Positions 32,853-40,405 of a stretch of DNA of 53,024 nt are shown here, in pieces. Numbering within the stretch: the first letter of the stretch is position 1; each line of letters opens with the position of its first letter. The notes beneath the pieces were generated by a model. It made no database searches. It was not told the origin of the DNA and worked only from the letters and a program-made list of their open reading frames with translations. The position numbers were made by a program, and so were the translations under genes. This DNA is from an uncultured Collinsella sp. (GTDB lineage: Bacteria > Actinomycetota > Coriobacteriia > Coriobacteriales > Coriobacteriaceae): positions 1 to 53,024 of the forward strand of contig CABUAT010000013.1 in assembly GCA_902489665.1 (NCBI GenBank), written 5' to 3'.

Positions 32853-33188
32853 ATGTGCGATTGCATCTTCTGCAAAATTGCCAACCACGAGATCCCCTCG
32901 ACCGTTGTCTATGAGGACGACCAGGTCATCGCCTTCGACGACCTCAATCCCCAGGCGCCGGTCCATACGCTCGTGATCCCCAAGAAGCACTACAGTGACA
33001 TCGCCGACAACGTACCTGCCGAGACCATGGGCGCTATGGCTCACGCCATCCAGGAGGTCGCTAAGGCCAAGGGCTTGGAGGACGGTTTCCGCGTCATCTC
33101 CAACAAGGGCGTCAACGCCGGCCAGACCGTCATGCACTTCCACATGCACGTTCTCGGCGGCAAAAACCTGGGCGAGAACCTCATCTGA
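32853..33188 (+). CDS. HIT family nucleotide hydrolase
   Basis: A 111-residue histidine-triad protein of the Hint/YcfF branch, which hydrolyses adenosine 5'-phosphoramidates and related nucleotides. It begins CDCIFCKIANHEIPSTVVYED and carries the triad motif in MHFHMHVLGG. The four-Cys-like start (CDCIFCKI) is typical for this branch. Start follows AGAAAGGAACC. It sits directly after xseB and may share its transcript. Confidence 0.93.
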   Translation: MCDCIFCKIANHEIPSTVVYEDDQVIAFDDLNPQAPVHTLVIPKKHYSDIADNVPAETMGAMAHAIQEVAKAKGLEDGFRVISNKGVNAGQTVMHFHMHVLGGKNLGENLI

Positions 33189-33251
33189 GGACGCTTCTTC
33201 CTTGCAATGAAACGGAAGCTCAAACACCGATAACTTATATATCAACGCAAT

Positions 33252-33283
33252 AAACCCGAGCGCGAGGGCGTTTGGGTTTATTA
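33252..33283 (+). terminator. Probable terminator after the HIT gene
   Basis: TAAACCC and GGGTTTA arms with an inner CGC/GCG pair form an imperfect stem, followed by TTATT. Placed 63 bases after the HIT stop and 50 bases before the first acetate kinase gene. Confidence 0.5.
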
Positions 33284-33335
33284 TTGAAGCGTATGTAACC
33301 TGGCGGCGCCACACCGCCTGTTAGTAGGGAGACAC

Positions 33336-34514
33336 ATGAACGTTCTGGTCGTCAACGCGGGATCTTCGACCCTTAAGTATCAGGTCATCGACACCAAGTC
33401 CCATAAGGTGTCCGCAAAGGGCTCCTGCGAGCGCGTCTGCTTTACCGGTGGTACCTTCACCCATGCTGCCAATGGCTCCAAGAAGGTGACCGAGAACATC
33501 GAGTTCCCCGACCACAAGGTCGCCATCGAGGTCGTCCTGAAGGACCTTGAGGCCAACGGCGTCAAGATCGAGGGCATCGGCCACCGTATCGTTCAGGGCG
33601 GTTGGTACTTTGGTGATTCCTCCCTCGTCGACGAGGACGTCCTCGCCAAGATTCGCGAGGTCGCCCCGCTGGCGCCGCTGCACAACAACCCCGAGGCCAA
33701 CGTTATCGAGTACTGCCTGGAGCAGTATCCCGATCTGCCCAACGTCACGGTCTACGACACCGCTTTCCACTTCAACATGCCCGAGGTCGCCAAGACCTAC
33801 GCCCTTCCCAAGGATGTTTGCGACAAGCTGCACATCCGTAAGTACGGCGCCCACGGCACCAGCTATCGCTACATCTCCAAGAAGGTCGCCGAGATGACCA
33901 ACGGCGAGGCCCGCAAGGTCGTCGTGTGCCATATCGGCTCCGGCGCTTCCCTGTGCGCCATCGAGGACGGCAAGTGCATGGACACCACCATGGGCTTGAC
34001 GCCGCTCGACGGCGTCATGATGGGCACCCGCTGCGGCTCCATCGACCCGGCTACCGTGTGCTACCTGCAGCGCGAGGGTGGCTACACCTTCGACGAGGTC
34101 GACGAGATGATGAACAAGAAGTCTGGCCTTTTGGCTGTGACCGGTGGCAAGACCAACGACTGCCGCAACGTCGAGGAGCTCGCCGCTGCTGGTGACCCCG
34201 AGGCTCAGCTCGCCTTCGATATGTTCGTCTACAAGATTGCCGCTAAGGCCGCCGAGATGGCTACTTCCATGTGCGGCATGGACACCCTGGTCTTTACCGC
34301 CGGCATCGGCGAGCACGCTCCGGCCGTTCGCGCTGGCGTTGCCGACCGTCTGGCCTTTATGGGCGTCAAGATGGACCATGCCCGTAACGCCCTGCGTGGC
34401 GATGGCGCTTGGTGCCTGTCTGCCAAGGATTCCAAGGTCAAGATTTTCGTCATCCCCACGGACGAGGAGTTCATGATCGCTTCTGACGTCGAGCGCATCG
34501 TCAACGGCAAGTAA
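33336..34514 (+). CDS. ackA: Acetate kinase family protein, paralogue 1 (divergent active site)
   Basis: A 392-residue acetate kinase family protein, which would interconvert acetyl phosphate plus ADP with acetate plus ATP. The frame is intact and the fold motifs are present: GHRIVQGG, VYDTAFH, PLDGVMMGTRCGSIDP, FTAGIGEHAP and IPTDEEFMIA. Compared with its neighbour and with well-studied enzymes (numbering of Methanosarcina AckA from memory), it has Thr for Ser12 (NAGSSTLKY), Tyr for His184 (HGTSYRY) and Ser for Asn211 (CHIGSGAS). Both paralogues have Ala where Phe179 lines the acetate pocket. Start follows TAGGGAGACAC. A true acetate kinase role is therefore less certain here. Confidence 0.85.
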   Translation: MNVLVVNAGSSTLKYQVIDTKSHKVSAKGSCERVCFTGGTFTHAANGSKKVTENIEFPDHKVAIEVVLKDLEANGVKIEGIGHRIVQGGWYFGDSSLVDEDVLAKIREVAPLAPLHNNPEANVIEYCLEQYPDLPNVTVYDTAFHFNMPEVAKTYALPKDVCDKLHIRKYGAHGTSYRYISKKVAEMTNGEARKVVVCHIGSGASLCAIEDGKCMDTTMGLTPLDGVMMGTRCGSIDPATVCYLQREGGYTFDEVDEMMNKKSGLLAVTGGKTNDCRNVEELAAAGDPEAQLAFDMFVYKIAAKAAEMATSMCGMDTLVFTAGIGEHAPAVRAGVADRLAFMGVKMDHARNALRGDGAWCLSAKDSKVKIFVIPTDEEFMIASDVERIVNGK

Positions 34515-34525
34515 TTGCAAGAGGG

Positions 34526-34564
34526 GAGGGGCTGGACGACCAAGTGCCGTTCAGCCCCTCTTTT
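34526..34564 (+). terminator. Terminator between the two acetate kinase genes
   Basis: GAGGGGCTG pairs with CAGCCCCTC and is followed by TTTT; the two kinases are therefore mostly separate transcription units. Confidence 0.85.
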
Positions 34565-34585
34565 GCGCTCGTTGGGCGATATACC

Positions 34586-34612
34586 TGATAGCTATTTATC
34601 AAGATGTGATAA
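34586..34612 (+). promoter_or_regulatory. TGATA/TATCA operator-like cluster upstream of second ackA
   Basis: TTATCA-AGATG-TGATAA (34596-34612) is a perfect 6-bp-arm palindrome, and a further TGATA lies one turn upstream (34586-34590). The three half-sites are 10-11 bp apart. The arrangement suggests a dimeric regulator; the family (for example Crp/Fnr) is a guess. Confidence 0.4.
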
Positions 34613-34678
34613 CTTCTTATTAAAATGCGGTCGCCTTAAGAGGTCTGCGTCGACCGTATTGCACTGCAAAGGAGTCTC

Positions 34679-35857
34679 ATGAACGTACTTGTTGTCAACG
34701 CCGGCAGCTCAAGCCTTAAATATCAGCTTCTGGATACCGATACCCGCGAGGTTTTCGCCAAGGGCAACTGTGAGCGTATCGGCTCGGACATGGGTATCTT
34801 TGGTCATTCCGAGAACGGTGGCGCCAAGCAGACCGAGGAGGTTCCCTTCCCCGATCATCGCTCTGCTATCGCGCGCGTGTTCGAGGAGCTCGAGAAGACC
34901 GACTTTACGATCGATGGCATTGGGCATCGTATCGTTCAGGGCGGCTGGCACTTCGATGATTCCGCAGTCGTTGACGACGAGGTCATGGCCAAGATTCTTG
35001 AGGTGGCACCGCTTGCTCCGCTGCACAACTACGGCGAGGCCGCGGCAATCGAATATTGCCGCGAGAAGTATCCGGAGCTGCCCAACGTGGCCGTCTTCGA
35101 CACCTCGTTCCACATGACCATGCCCGAGGTCGCCTACACCTACGCGCTGCCTAAGGACGTGTGCGACAAGTACCACGTGCGCAAGTACGGCGCACACGGT
35201 ACGAGCCACCGCTACGAGTGGATGATGGCCAAGGAGATCCTGGGCTCGCGCTGCCACCGCCTGCTTTCGTGCCATCTGGGCAACGGTGCTTCGCTTGCCG
35301 CCATTGAGGACGGCGTGTGCCGTGACACCACGATGGGCCTCACGCCGCTTGACGGCCTGATGATGGGTACCCGTTGCGGTTCCATCGACCCGGCCACCGT
35401 GTGCTATCTTCAGCGCGAGGGCGGCTACAGTTACCAGGAAGTCGACGACATGATGAACAAGCAGTCCGGTCTGCTTGCCATCTCGGGCATCTCCAACGAT
35501 GCCCGTGACATCCGTACACGTGCCTCCGAGGGCGACGAGCGCTGCCTGCTCGCCTTTGATATGTTTGCCTACAAGGCCATGCAGCAGGCCGGCTCAATGA
35601 TCGCTTCCATGGCGGGCGTGGACACCATCACCTTTACCGCCGGTATCGGCGAGAACGACTGGTCGATCCGCAAGGCCTTCTGCGACTGCTTTGAGTGGCT
35701 GGGCGTGCGCATCGACAACAACAAGAACCGCGAGGCCGTGGGCAATGGCCCGCAGGTCATCAGTGCCGCCGGTTCCTCCGTCACGGTCATGGTCATCCCC
35801 ACCGACGAGGAATACATGATCGCCCACGACGTCGAGCGTCTGACCAAGAACAACTAA
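34679..35857 (+). CDS. ackA: Acetate kinase, paralogue 2
   Basis: Converts acetyl phosphate and ADP to acetate and ATP, the energy-yielding step of acetate fermentation. The 392-residue protein has all conserved catalytic positions: NAGSSSLKY, GHRIVQGG (Arg91 equivalent), VFDTSFH (Asp148), HGTSHRY, CHLGNGAS (Asn211), MMGTRCGSIDP (Arg241) and IPTDEEYMIA (Glu384). It keeps Ala in place of the acetate-pocket Phe179 (KYGAHGTS), as does paralogue 1. Start follows AAAGGAGTCTC. The partner pta is on the other side of an IS110 element. Confidence 0.95.
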   Translation: MNVLVVNAGSSSLKYQLLDTDTREVFAKGNCERIGSDMGIFGHSENGGAKQTEEVPFPDHRSAIARVFEELEKTDFTIDGIGHRIVQGGWHFDDSAVVDDEVMAKILEVAPLAPLHNYGEAAAIEYCREKYPELPNVAVFDTSFHMTMPEVAYTYALPKDVCDKYHVRKYGAHGTSHRYEWMMAKEILGSRCHRLLSCHLGNGASLAAIEDGVCRDTTMGLTPLDGLMMGTRCGSIDPATVCYLQREGGYSYQEVDDMMNKQSGLLAISGISNDARDIRTRASEGDERCLLAFDMFAYKAMQQAGSMIASMAGVDTITFTAGIGENDWSIRKAFCDCFEWLGVRIDNNKNREAVGNGPQVISAAGSSVTVMVIPTDEEYMIAHDVERLTKNN

Positions 35858-35879
35858 CGCGCGCATTTGCAAGTAAACG

Positions 35880-35915
35880 AAAGGCCTCCAAAGCAACAGC
35901 TCCGGAGGCCTTTTT
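35880..35915 (+). terminator. Terminator after second ackA
   Basis: AAAGGCCTCC pairs with GGAGGCCTTT, followed by a T-run, 22 bases after the stop. Confidence 0.88.
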
Positions 35916-35932
35916 GCTAGCAGGCGGACGAC

Positions 35933-35980
35933 GGAAACTCCATCCCATTTCGAGCGCAAATACTGGGACACGCTTTCCGG
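35933..35980. repeat. 48-base palindromic repeat, copy A
   Basis: Consensus with copy B (36057-36104): GGAA, 4 variable bases, CATCCCA, 14 variable bases, ACTGGGA, 5 variable bases, TTTCCGG. The two copies have the same length. The conserved blocks are roughly self-complementary (GGAA with TTCC; TCCCA with TGGGA), so the unit can fold as a hairpin. No gene overlaps it. Confidence 0.6.
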
Positions 35981-36056
35981 TTGAGGCGCGTTGCGGAAAG
36001 TGCGACCCACAATAAAGCAAAATTCCGTCCCAAAGTTTCCCAAACAGGCCCCAAGC

Positions 36057-36104
36057 GGAAGCCACATCCCACAATCCGCCTCCAAACTGGGATGTAGTTT
36101 CCGG
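36057..36104. repeat. 48-base palindromic repeat, copy B
   Basis: Same block pattern as 35933-35980. Here pairing is longer, with ACATCCCA opposite TGGGATGT. A related but incomplete TTCCGTCCCAAAG lies between the copies at about 36023. Confidence 0.6.
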
Positions 36105-36581
36105 CACAACAACCGCCGAAGCCCACCGGCCTTTCAATCTCCAAAGTGATCATCATCAGCAACGCCTGCGCTCCCAGCAACGGCACCCATCCATTCAGTT
36201 CCTCAGCCCAGCTCGCAGCCAAGTCGCCGTCCACCCCAGATCCCCTGAATGCCACGTGACGGTAGAAGGCCGTACGGGCTAACCCCTGAAAACATTCCGC
36301 ACTGATATTTTCTGTATTGAAGACGTCGATGATGCACCCGTATACCATTGACGTCGACACCATCAGATGCGGACCGCGCGGTGACCCCACATTCCGCTGG
36401 CGCCCACAGGGCTGCCCTCGTTTCCTGACATGTCCCGCGCGGGCCGCGGCGAGCCGAGACCGCCGCATGACCTAATAGGAGCATGGAGCGATACCGCGGA
36501 CCCGAACAACCGCATTCTATCGCGCCCCGTCAGTGTGCCGTCTGCCCGGTCCAGGCGAGCACGGAAAGAACGGAGCGAGAC
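36105..36581 (+). other. Non-coding region ahead of IS110 transposase; possible bridge RNA
   Basis: About 480 bases without a supported gene. IS110-family elements of the IS621 type encode a bridge RNA in the non-coding end upstream of the transposase, so the right half of this stretch is where one would lie. Two GACGTC palindromes (36321-36326 and 36350-36355) and GC-rich potential stems at about 36430-36465 are visible, but I cannot define loops or an element end. This is a placement argument only. Confidence 0.25.
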
Positions 36582-37877
36582 ATGCAAAACGAATCGATAC
36601 CCGACGCCCGCGGGCCGGTCTTCTGCGGGGTCGACACCCACGCCGACTCGCACTGGCTGTACGTCCTGGACTGGAGGGGCCGCAAGGTCCTGTCCCGCCA
36701 GTTCCCCGCCGACGCGGCGGGCTACGAGGCACTCGCCGGGGCGATCGCCGCGGCCGGGGAGCCGGCCTGCATCGCGATGGAGGGGACGTCGTCCTACGGG
36801 GCGGGCCTCACCAGGCACCTCGCGTCGCTGGGGATGCCCGTGCGCGAGGCGCTCTCCCCGGCGAGGATGCAGAGGAGGCGCCCGGGGCAGGGAAAGTGCG
36901 ACGAGGCGGACGCGGAGAGGGCCGCCCGCGCGGCGATGTCCGGCTCAAGGCTCGGGACCCCCAAGAGCCAGGACGGGTGGGTCGACGGGGTGCGCTGCAT
37001 GCTCGCGGCGCGCTCCGGGGCGGTGAAGGCGCGGACCTCGGCGATCAACACCGCGAGGTCGCTGCTCACCACCGCGCCGGAAGGGCTCAGGTCGAGGTTC
37101 CGCGGCATGGGAGGGCCGAGGCTGATGGAGGAGCTCCCCTCCGTGCGCGCCGAGGGCGCGCTGGGCGCCGCGCTCGGCGCGCTGGCGGACCTGTGGGCGG
37201 CGGCGCGCCGAGCGCGGCGCTCGACATGGAGCGCGCGATCGAGGCGTCCCTGGAGGAGAACTGCCCCGCGCTGCTGGCGATGTACGGGTGCGGGCCCGTG
37301 AGCGCGGCCAAGCTCGCGGTCGCGGCCGGGGACAACCCGGGCAGGCTGCGCTCCGAGGCGTCGTTCGCGGCGATATGCGGCGCCTGCCCCATCCCCGCCT
37401 CGAGCGGCAAGACCGTGAGGCACAGGCTCAACAGGGGCGGCGACCGGCAGGCGAACAGCGCGCTGCACGAGATCGCGAGGCAGAGGGTCATGCGCGACCC
37501 CGAGACCGCCGAGTACGCCGAGAGGGCCAGGGGGCGGGGAAAGAGCGACAGGGAGGTCATGAGGTGCCTCAAGCGCTACGTGGCCAGGGAGGCGTACCGG
37601 GCGCTGATGCGCCCGCACGAGATCAGGAGGCCCGAGGACGCCTCGGAGCTCGTGGCGGCCAGGCGCGCGGCGAAGGTCAGCCAGGTGAGGGCGGCGTCCA
37701 TACTGGGCACCAGCGAGAAGTACATCTCGATGCTGGAGAGGGGCCAAAGGGAGCTCAAGCCCATAAGGAGGGCCTACGAGGCATGGGTCGAGGCCGGACT
37801 TCCGCTCGATTGGGACAGGCAAGCCTTCGAGGCCGAGCGCAAAATGGATTCTAAAAAACACCTTGCCAAATAGGAGC
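36474..37877 (+). mobile_element. IS110-family insertion sequence (limits approximate)
   Basis: Defined by its transposase. The region has much higher GC (roughly 70 percent or more) and frequent AGG arginine codons, unlike neighbours, which favour CGC/CGT; this marks recent transfer from another genome. IS110 elements lack terminal inverted repeats, so ends cannot be read directly; the limits given are the 9-base AATAGGAGC sequences at 36474-36482 and 37869-37877, which may be chance. It lies between ackA paralogue 2 and pta. Confidence 0.6.
36582..37873 (+). pseudogene. IS110-family transposase, frameshifted, with C-terminal HTH domain
   Basis: The DEDD domain is in one frame (36582 to about 37215): FCGVDTHADSHWLYVLD, AMEGTSSYG and KCDEADAERAARAA. 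The C-terminal transposase domain is in the -1 frame (from about 37205): LLAMYGCGPVSAAKLAVAAG, FAAICGACPIPASSGK and RGGDRQANSALHEIARQ. The shift falls in GGGCGGCGGCGCGCC (37195-37209), and no classic slippery heptamer is obvious, so an indel or sequencing error is likeliest. The last 70 residues (ELVAARRAAKVSQVRAASIL...KYISMLERGQRELKP) form an XRE-type helix-turn-helix, which is unusual for this family. Start ATG follows GGAGCGAGAC. Confidence 0.8.
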
Positions 37878-37886
37878 GTCAGACCA

Positions 37887-37933
37887 GAAACGCCCCCGTT
37901 CGTAGCTCCGAAGGAGCAGAACGGGGGCGTTTC
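37887..37933. terminator. Long hairpin between IS110 element and pta
   Basis: A perfect 15-bp stem (GAAACGCCCCCGTTC with GAACGGGGGCGTTTC), with a smaller GCTCC/GGAGC stem in the loop. It lies 58 bases after the pta stop on the minus strand and 13 bases after the transposase stop; probably the pta terminator. Confidence 0.7.
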
Positions 37934-37990
37934 ATTGGTCGAGGACGTTTTCAGGGGTTAGCCCGTACGGCCTTCGGGCGAGTGCGTACG

Positions 37991-38971
37991 CTACTCAGCC
38001 ATCTGAGCCTGGACGGCGGTGATGGCCACGACGCCCACGATGTCGTCGGCAGAGCAGCCGCGCGACAGGTCGTTGACCGGCTTGGCGATGCCCTGCAGGA
38101 TGGGGCCGTAGGCATCGGCGCCGGCGAAGCGCTGGACCAGCTTGTAGCCGATGTTGCCGGCCTCGAGGTCGGGGAACACGAGCACGTTGGCCTTGCCGGC
38201 GACGGAGGAACCGGGAGCCTTGAGCTGGGCGACGGTGGGGACGATGGCGGCGTCGAGCTGCAGGTCGCCGTCGATGGCGAGCTCGGGAGCCTTCTCCTTG
38301 CAGAACTTCACGGCCTCCTGGACCTTCTTGGCGACCTCGCCGCCGGCGGAGCCCATGGTAGAGTAGGAGAGCATGGCCACGTGCGGCTCGACGTTGCCCA
38401 TGAAGGTGGACCAGGAGTGGGCCGAGGCGATGGCGATCTCTGAGAGCTCGTCAGAGGACGGGTTGATGTTGAGGCCGCAGTCGGCGAAGATCAGCGTGCC
38501 GTCGGTGCCAAACTGCGGGGTGTCGGTGCACATCACGAAGAAGGCCGAGACCAGCTTGGTGCCCGGGGCGGTCTTGAGGATCTGCAGAGCGGGGCGCAGG
38601 GTATCGGCGGTGGAGTGACAGGCGCCGGAGACCAGGCCGTCGGCATCGCCCATCTTAACCATCATGGTGCCAAAGTAGGTGGCATCCATTACCTGGGCGC
38701 GAGCCTGCTCGATGGTGACGCCCTTCTTGGCGCGGAGCTCGGCAAACTTCTGCGCGTACTCCTCGTGCTTCTCGGCATTGCGCGGGTCGATGATGGTGGC
38801 GCCGGGAACGTTGATGTCATCGGGATTGCCCAGGATGACGATGTTGGCCAGGCCCTCCTCGATGATCTTGTTCGCCGCGACGATGGTGCGCGGGTCCTCG
38901 CCCTCGGGCAGGACGATGGTCTTAAGGTCGGCCTTGGCGGCAGACTTCATACGGTTTAGGAAATCGCTCAT
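37991..38971 (-). CDS. pta: Phosphate acetyltransferase
   Basis: Converts acetyl-CoA and phosphate to acetyl phosphate, feeding acetate kinase. The 326-residue short-form Pta has the family segments IVLPEGEDPRTI, DGLVSGACHSTADTLRPALQI, IFADCGLNINPSSDELSEIAI, MLSYSTMGSAGG and VLVFPDLEAGNIGYKLVQR. No N-terminal regulatory domains are present. It is on the opposite strand to the two ackA genes, separated by the IS110 element. Start follows AAGGAGTAAC. Confidence 0.96.
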   Translation of the reverse strand: MSDFLNRMKSAAKADLKTIVLPEGEDPRTIVAANKIIEEGLANIVILGNPDDINVPGATIIDPRNAEKHEEYAQKFAELRAKKGVTIEQARAQVMDATYFGTMMVKMGDADGLVSGACHSTADTLRPALQILKTAPGTKLVSAFFVMCTDTPQFGTDGTLIFADCGLNINPSSDELSEIAIASAHSWSTFMGNVEPHVAMLSYSTMGSAGGEVAKKVQEAVKFCKEKAPELAIDGDLQLDAAIVPTVAQLKAPGSSVAGKANVLVFPDLEAGNIGYKLVQRFAGADAYGPILQGIAKPVNDLSRGCSADDIVGVVAITAVQAQMAE

Positions 38972-39023
38972 GTTACTCCTTACAAGCGTTTCGCTAAGCT
39001 CCAGGCACCCGGCTGTTCACGAA

Positions 39024-39046
39024 TAAACCCGCTGCTAGCGGGTTTA
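39024..39046. other. Hairpin in the pta-glf divergent spacer
   Basis: TAAACCCGCT-GCT-AGCGGGTTTA is a perfect 10-bp stem 53 bases upstream of pta. It could be part of the pta leader or an operator. A TATAAT sequence (39119-39124) nearby may be the -10 of glf, but no good -35 is seen. Confidence 0.4.
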
Positions 39047-39202
39047 CCTTTCAATTATGTTCGCCACGGTGCTTGAGCTTTCCTTGTGTGGCAAGCTCAT
39101 TATAGGACGCATTAGCGCTATAATCGCTCTGATAAATATGTCTCGAAGAATGTTCGAGAAAAGCCCAGCTAACAAGCCCGTGGCTTTTGACAAGGAGTAT
39201 CG

Positions 39203-40405
39203 ATGCAGATTACCTCAGGCCTGCCTGAAGGCTTTAACGCCGGCGCGTACGACATGATTGTCGTCGGTGCTGGATATGCCGGTGCCGTTTGTGCCCGCCG
39301 TCTTGCCGAGACCATCGGCTATCGTGTTGCCGTTTTGGAACGCCGTAGCCACATTGCGGGCAATGCCTATGACTGCACTGACGAGGCCGGAATCCTGATC
39401 CACGAGTACGGTCCGCATATCTATCACACTTTTAACGAGCGCGTGCACAATTTCCTGTCGCGCTTTACCAAGTGGACGGATTATCAGCACAAGGTGCTCG
39501 CTAACATCAACGGCACCCTTATGCCCGTGCCCTTTAACCATGCGAGCCTCAAACTCGCCTTTGGCGATGAGCGTGGCGAGGAGCTGTATCAGAAGCTCGT
39601 GGAGACCTTTGGCAAGGACGTCAAGGTGCCCATCATGGAGCTGCGCAAGAAGAACGACCCCGACCTGGCCGAGGTCGCTGATTACGTCTATGAGAACGTC
39701 TTTTTGCATTACACCATGAAGCAGTGGGGCCAGACGCCCGATCAGATCGACCCCTCGATCACCGGCCGCGTTCCCGTCTTTGTGGGCGATGATGACCGCT
39801 ACTTCCCGCAAGCTCCCTTCCAGGGCATGCCGCAGGAGGGCTACACGGCGCTCTTTGAGCACATGCTCGACCACGACCTGATTGACGTGTTCTGCGACGT
39901 GGACGCCCGCGATCTCTTTGAGATCGACGAGACCACCGTCAAGGTCGACGGTAAGGTCTACGGCGGCGAGATCGTCTACACCGGTCCACTCGACGAGCTG
40001 TTCAACCTCGACTTGGGCGCGTTGCCGTACCGCACGCTCGATATGAAGTTCGAGACGCTCGATATGGACCAGTTCCAGCCCGTGGGCACCGTCAACTACA
40101 CCACGAGCGAGGACTACACGCGCATCACCGAGTTCAAGAACATGACCGGTCAGGTCCTGTCCGGCAAGACCACCATCATGAAGGAGTACTCCAAGGCCTA
40201 TACGCCCGGCTCGGGCGAGACGCCGTACTACGCCATTCTTGAGCCCGAGAATCGTGAGCTCTATGAGCGCTATCTTGAGCGCGTCCAGAACCTGACGAAC
40301 TTCCACCCGGTGGGTCGTCTGGCCGAGTATCGTTACTACGATATGGACGCTGTGACCAATTCCGCCCTCGATCTTTCGGATGAGATTATCGCCTGCCATG
40401 CATAA
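39203..40405 (+). CDS. glf: UDP-galactopyranose mutase
   Basis: FAD enzyme that converts UDP-galactopyranose to UDP-galactofuranose for surface glycans. The 400-residue protein has the FAD motif DMIVVGAGYAGAVCARRLAE, RRSHIAGNAYDC, HEYGPHIYHT, FNHASL and the late segments YTGPLDELFN and VGRLAEYRYYDMD. Start follows AAGGAGTATCG. It overlaps the glycosyltransferase gene by 8 bases, so the two are translationally coupled and probably act on the same polysaccharide. Confidence 0.95.
   Translation: MQITSGLPEGFNAGAYDMIVVGAGYAGAVCARRLAETIGYRVAVLERRSHIAGNAYDCTDEAGILIHEYGPHIYHTFNERVHNFLSRFTKWTDYQHKVLANINGTLMPVPFNHASLKLAFGDERGEELYQKLVETFGKDVKVPIMELRKKNDPDLAEVADYVYENVFLHYTMKQWGQTPDQIDPSITGRVPVFVGDDDRYFPQAPFQGMPQEGYTALFEHMLDHDLIDVFCDVDARDLFEIDETTVKVDGKVYGGEIVYTGPLDELFNLDLGALPYRTLDMKFETLDMDQFQPVGTVNYTTSEDYTRITEFKNMTGQVLSGKTTIMKEYSKAYTPGSGETPYYAILEPENRELYERYLERVQNLTNFHPVGRLAEYRYYDMDAVTNSALDLSDEIIACHA

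Noticed and set aside
35594..36468. Several minus-strand frames (up to 183 codons) between ackA and the IS110 element
   Set aside because: They cross the end of ackA, its terminator and the palindromic repeats, have no ribosome-binding site and no family features.
37195..37215. Programmed frameshift in the transposase
   Set aside because: No slippery heptamer or downstream stimulator is evident, and IS110 transposases normally use one frame.
36474..37877. AATAGGAGC at both sides of the transposase as target duplication
   Set aside because: Nine bases, one copy containing the transposase stop codon; IS110 elements usually do not make such duplications. Kept only as a rough limit for the element.
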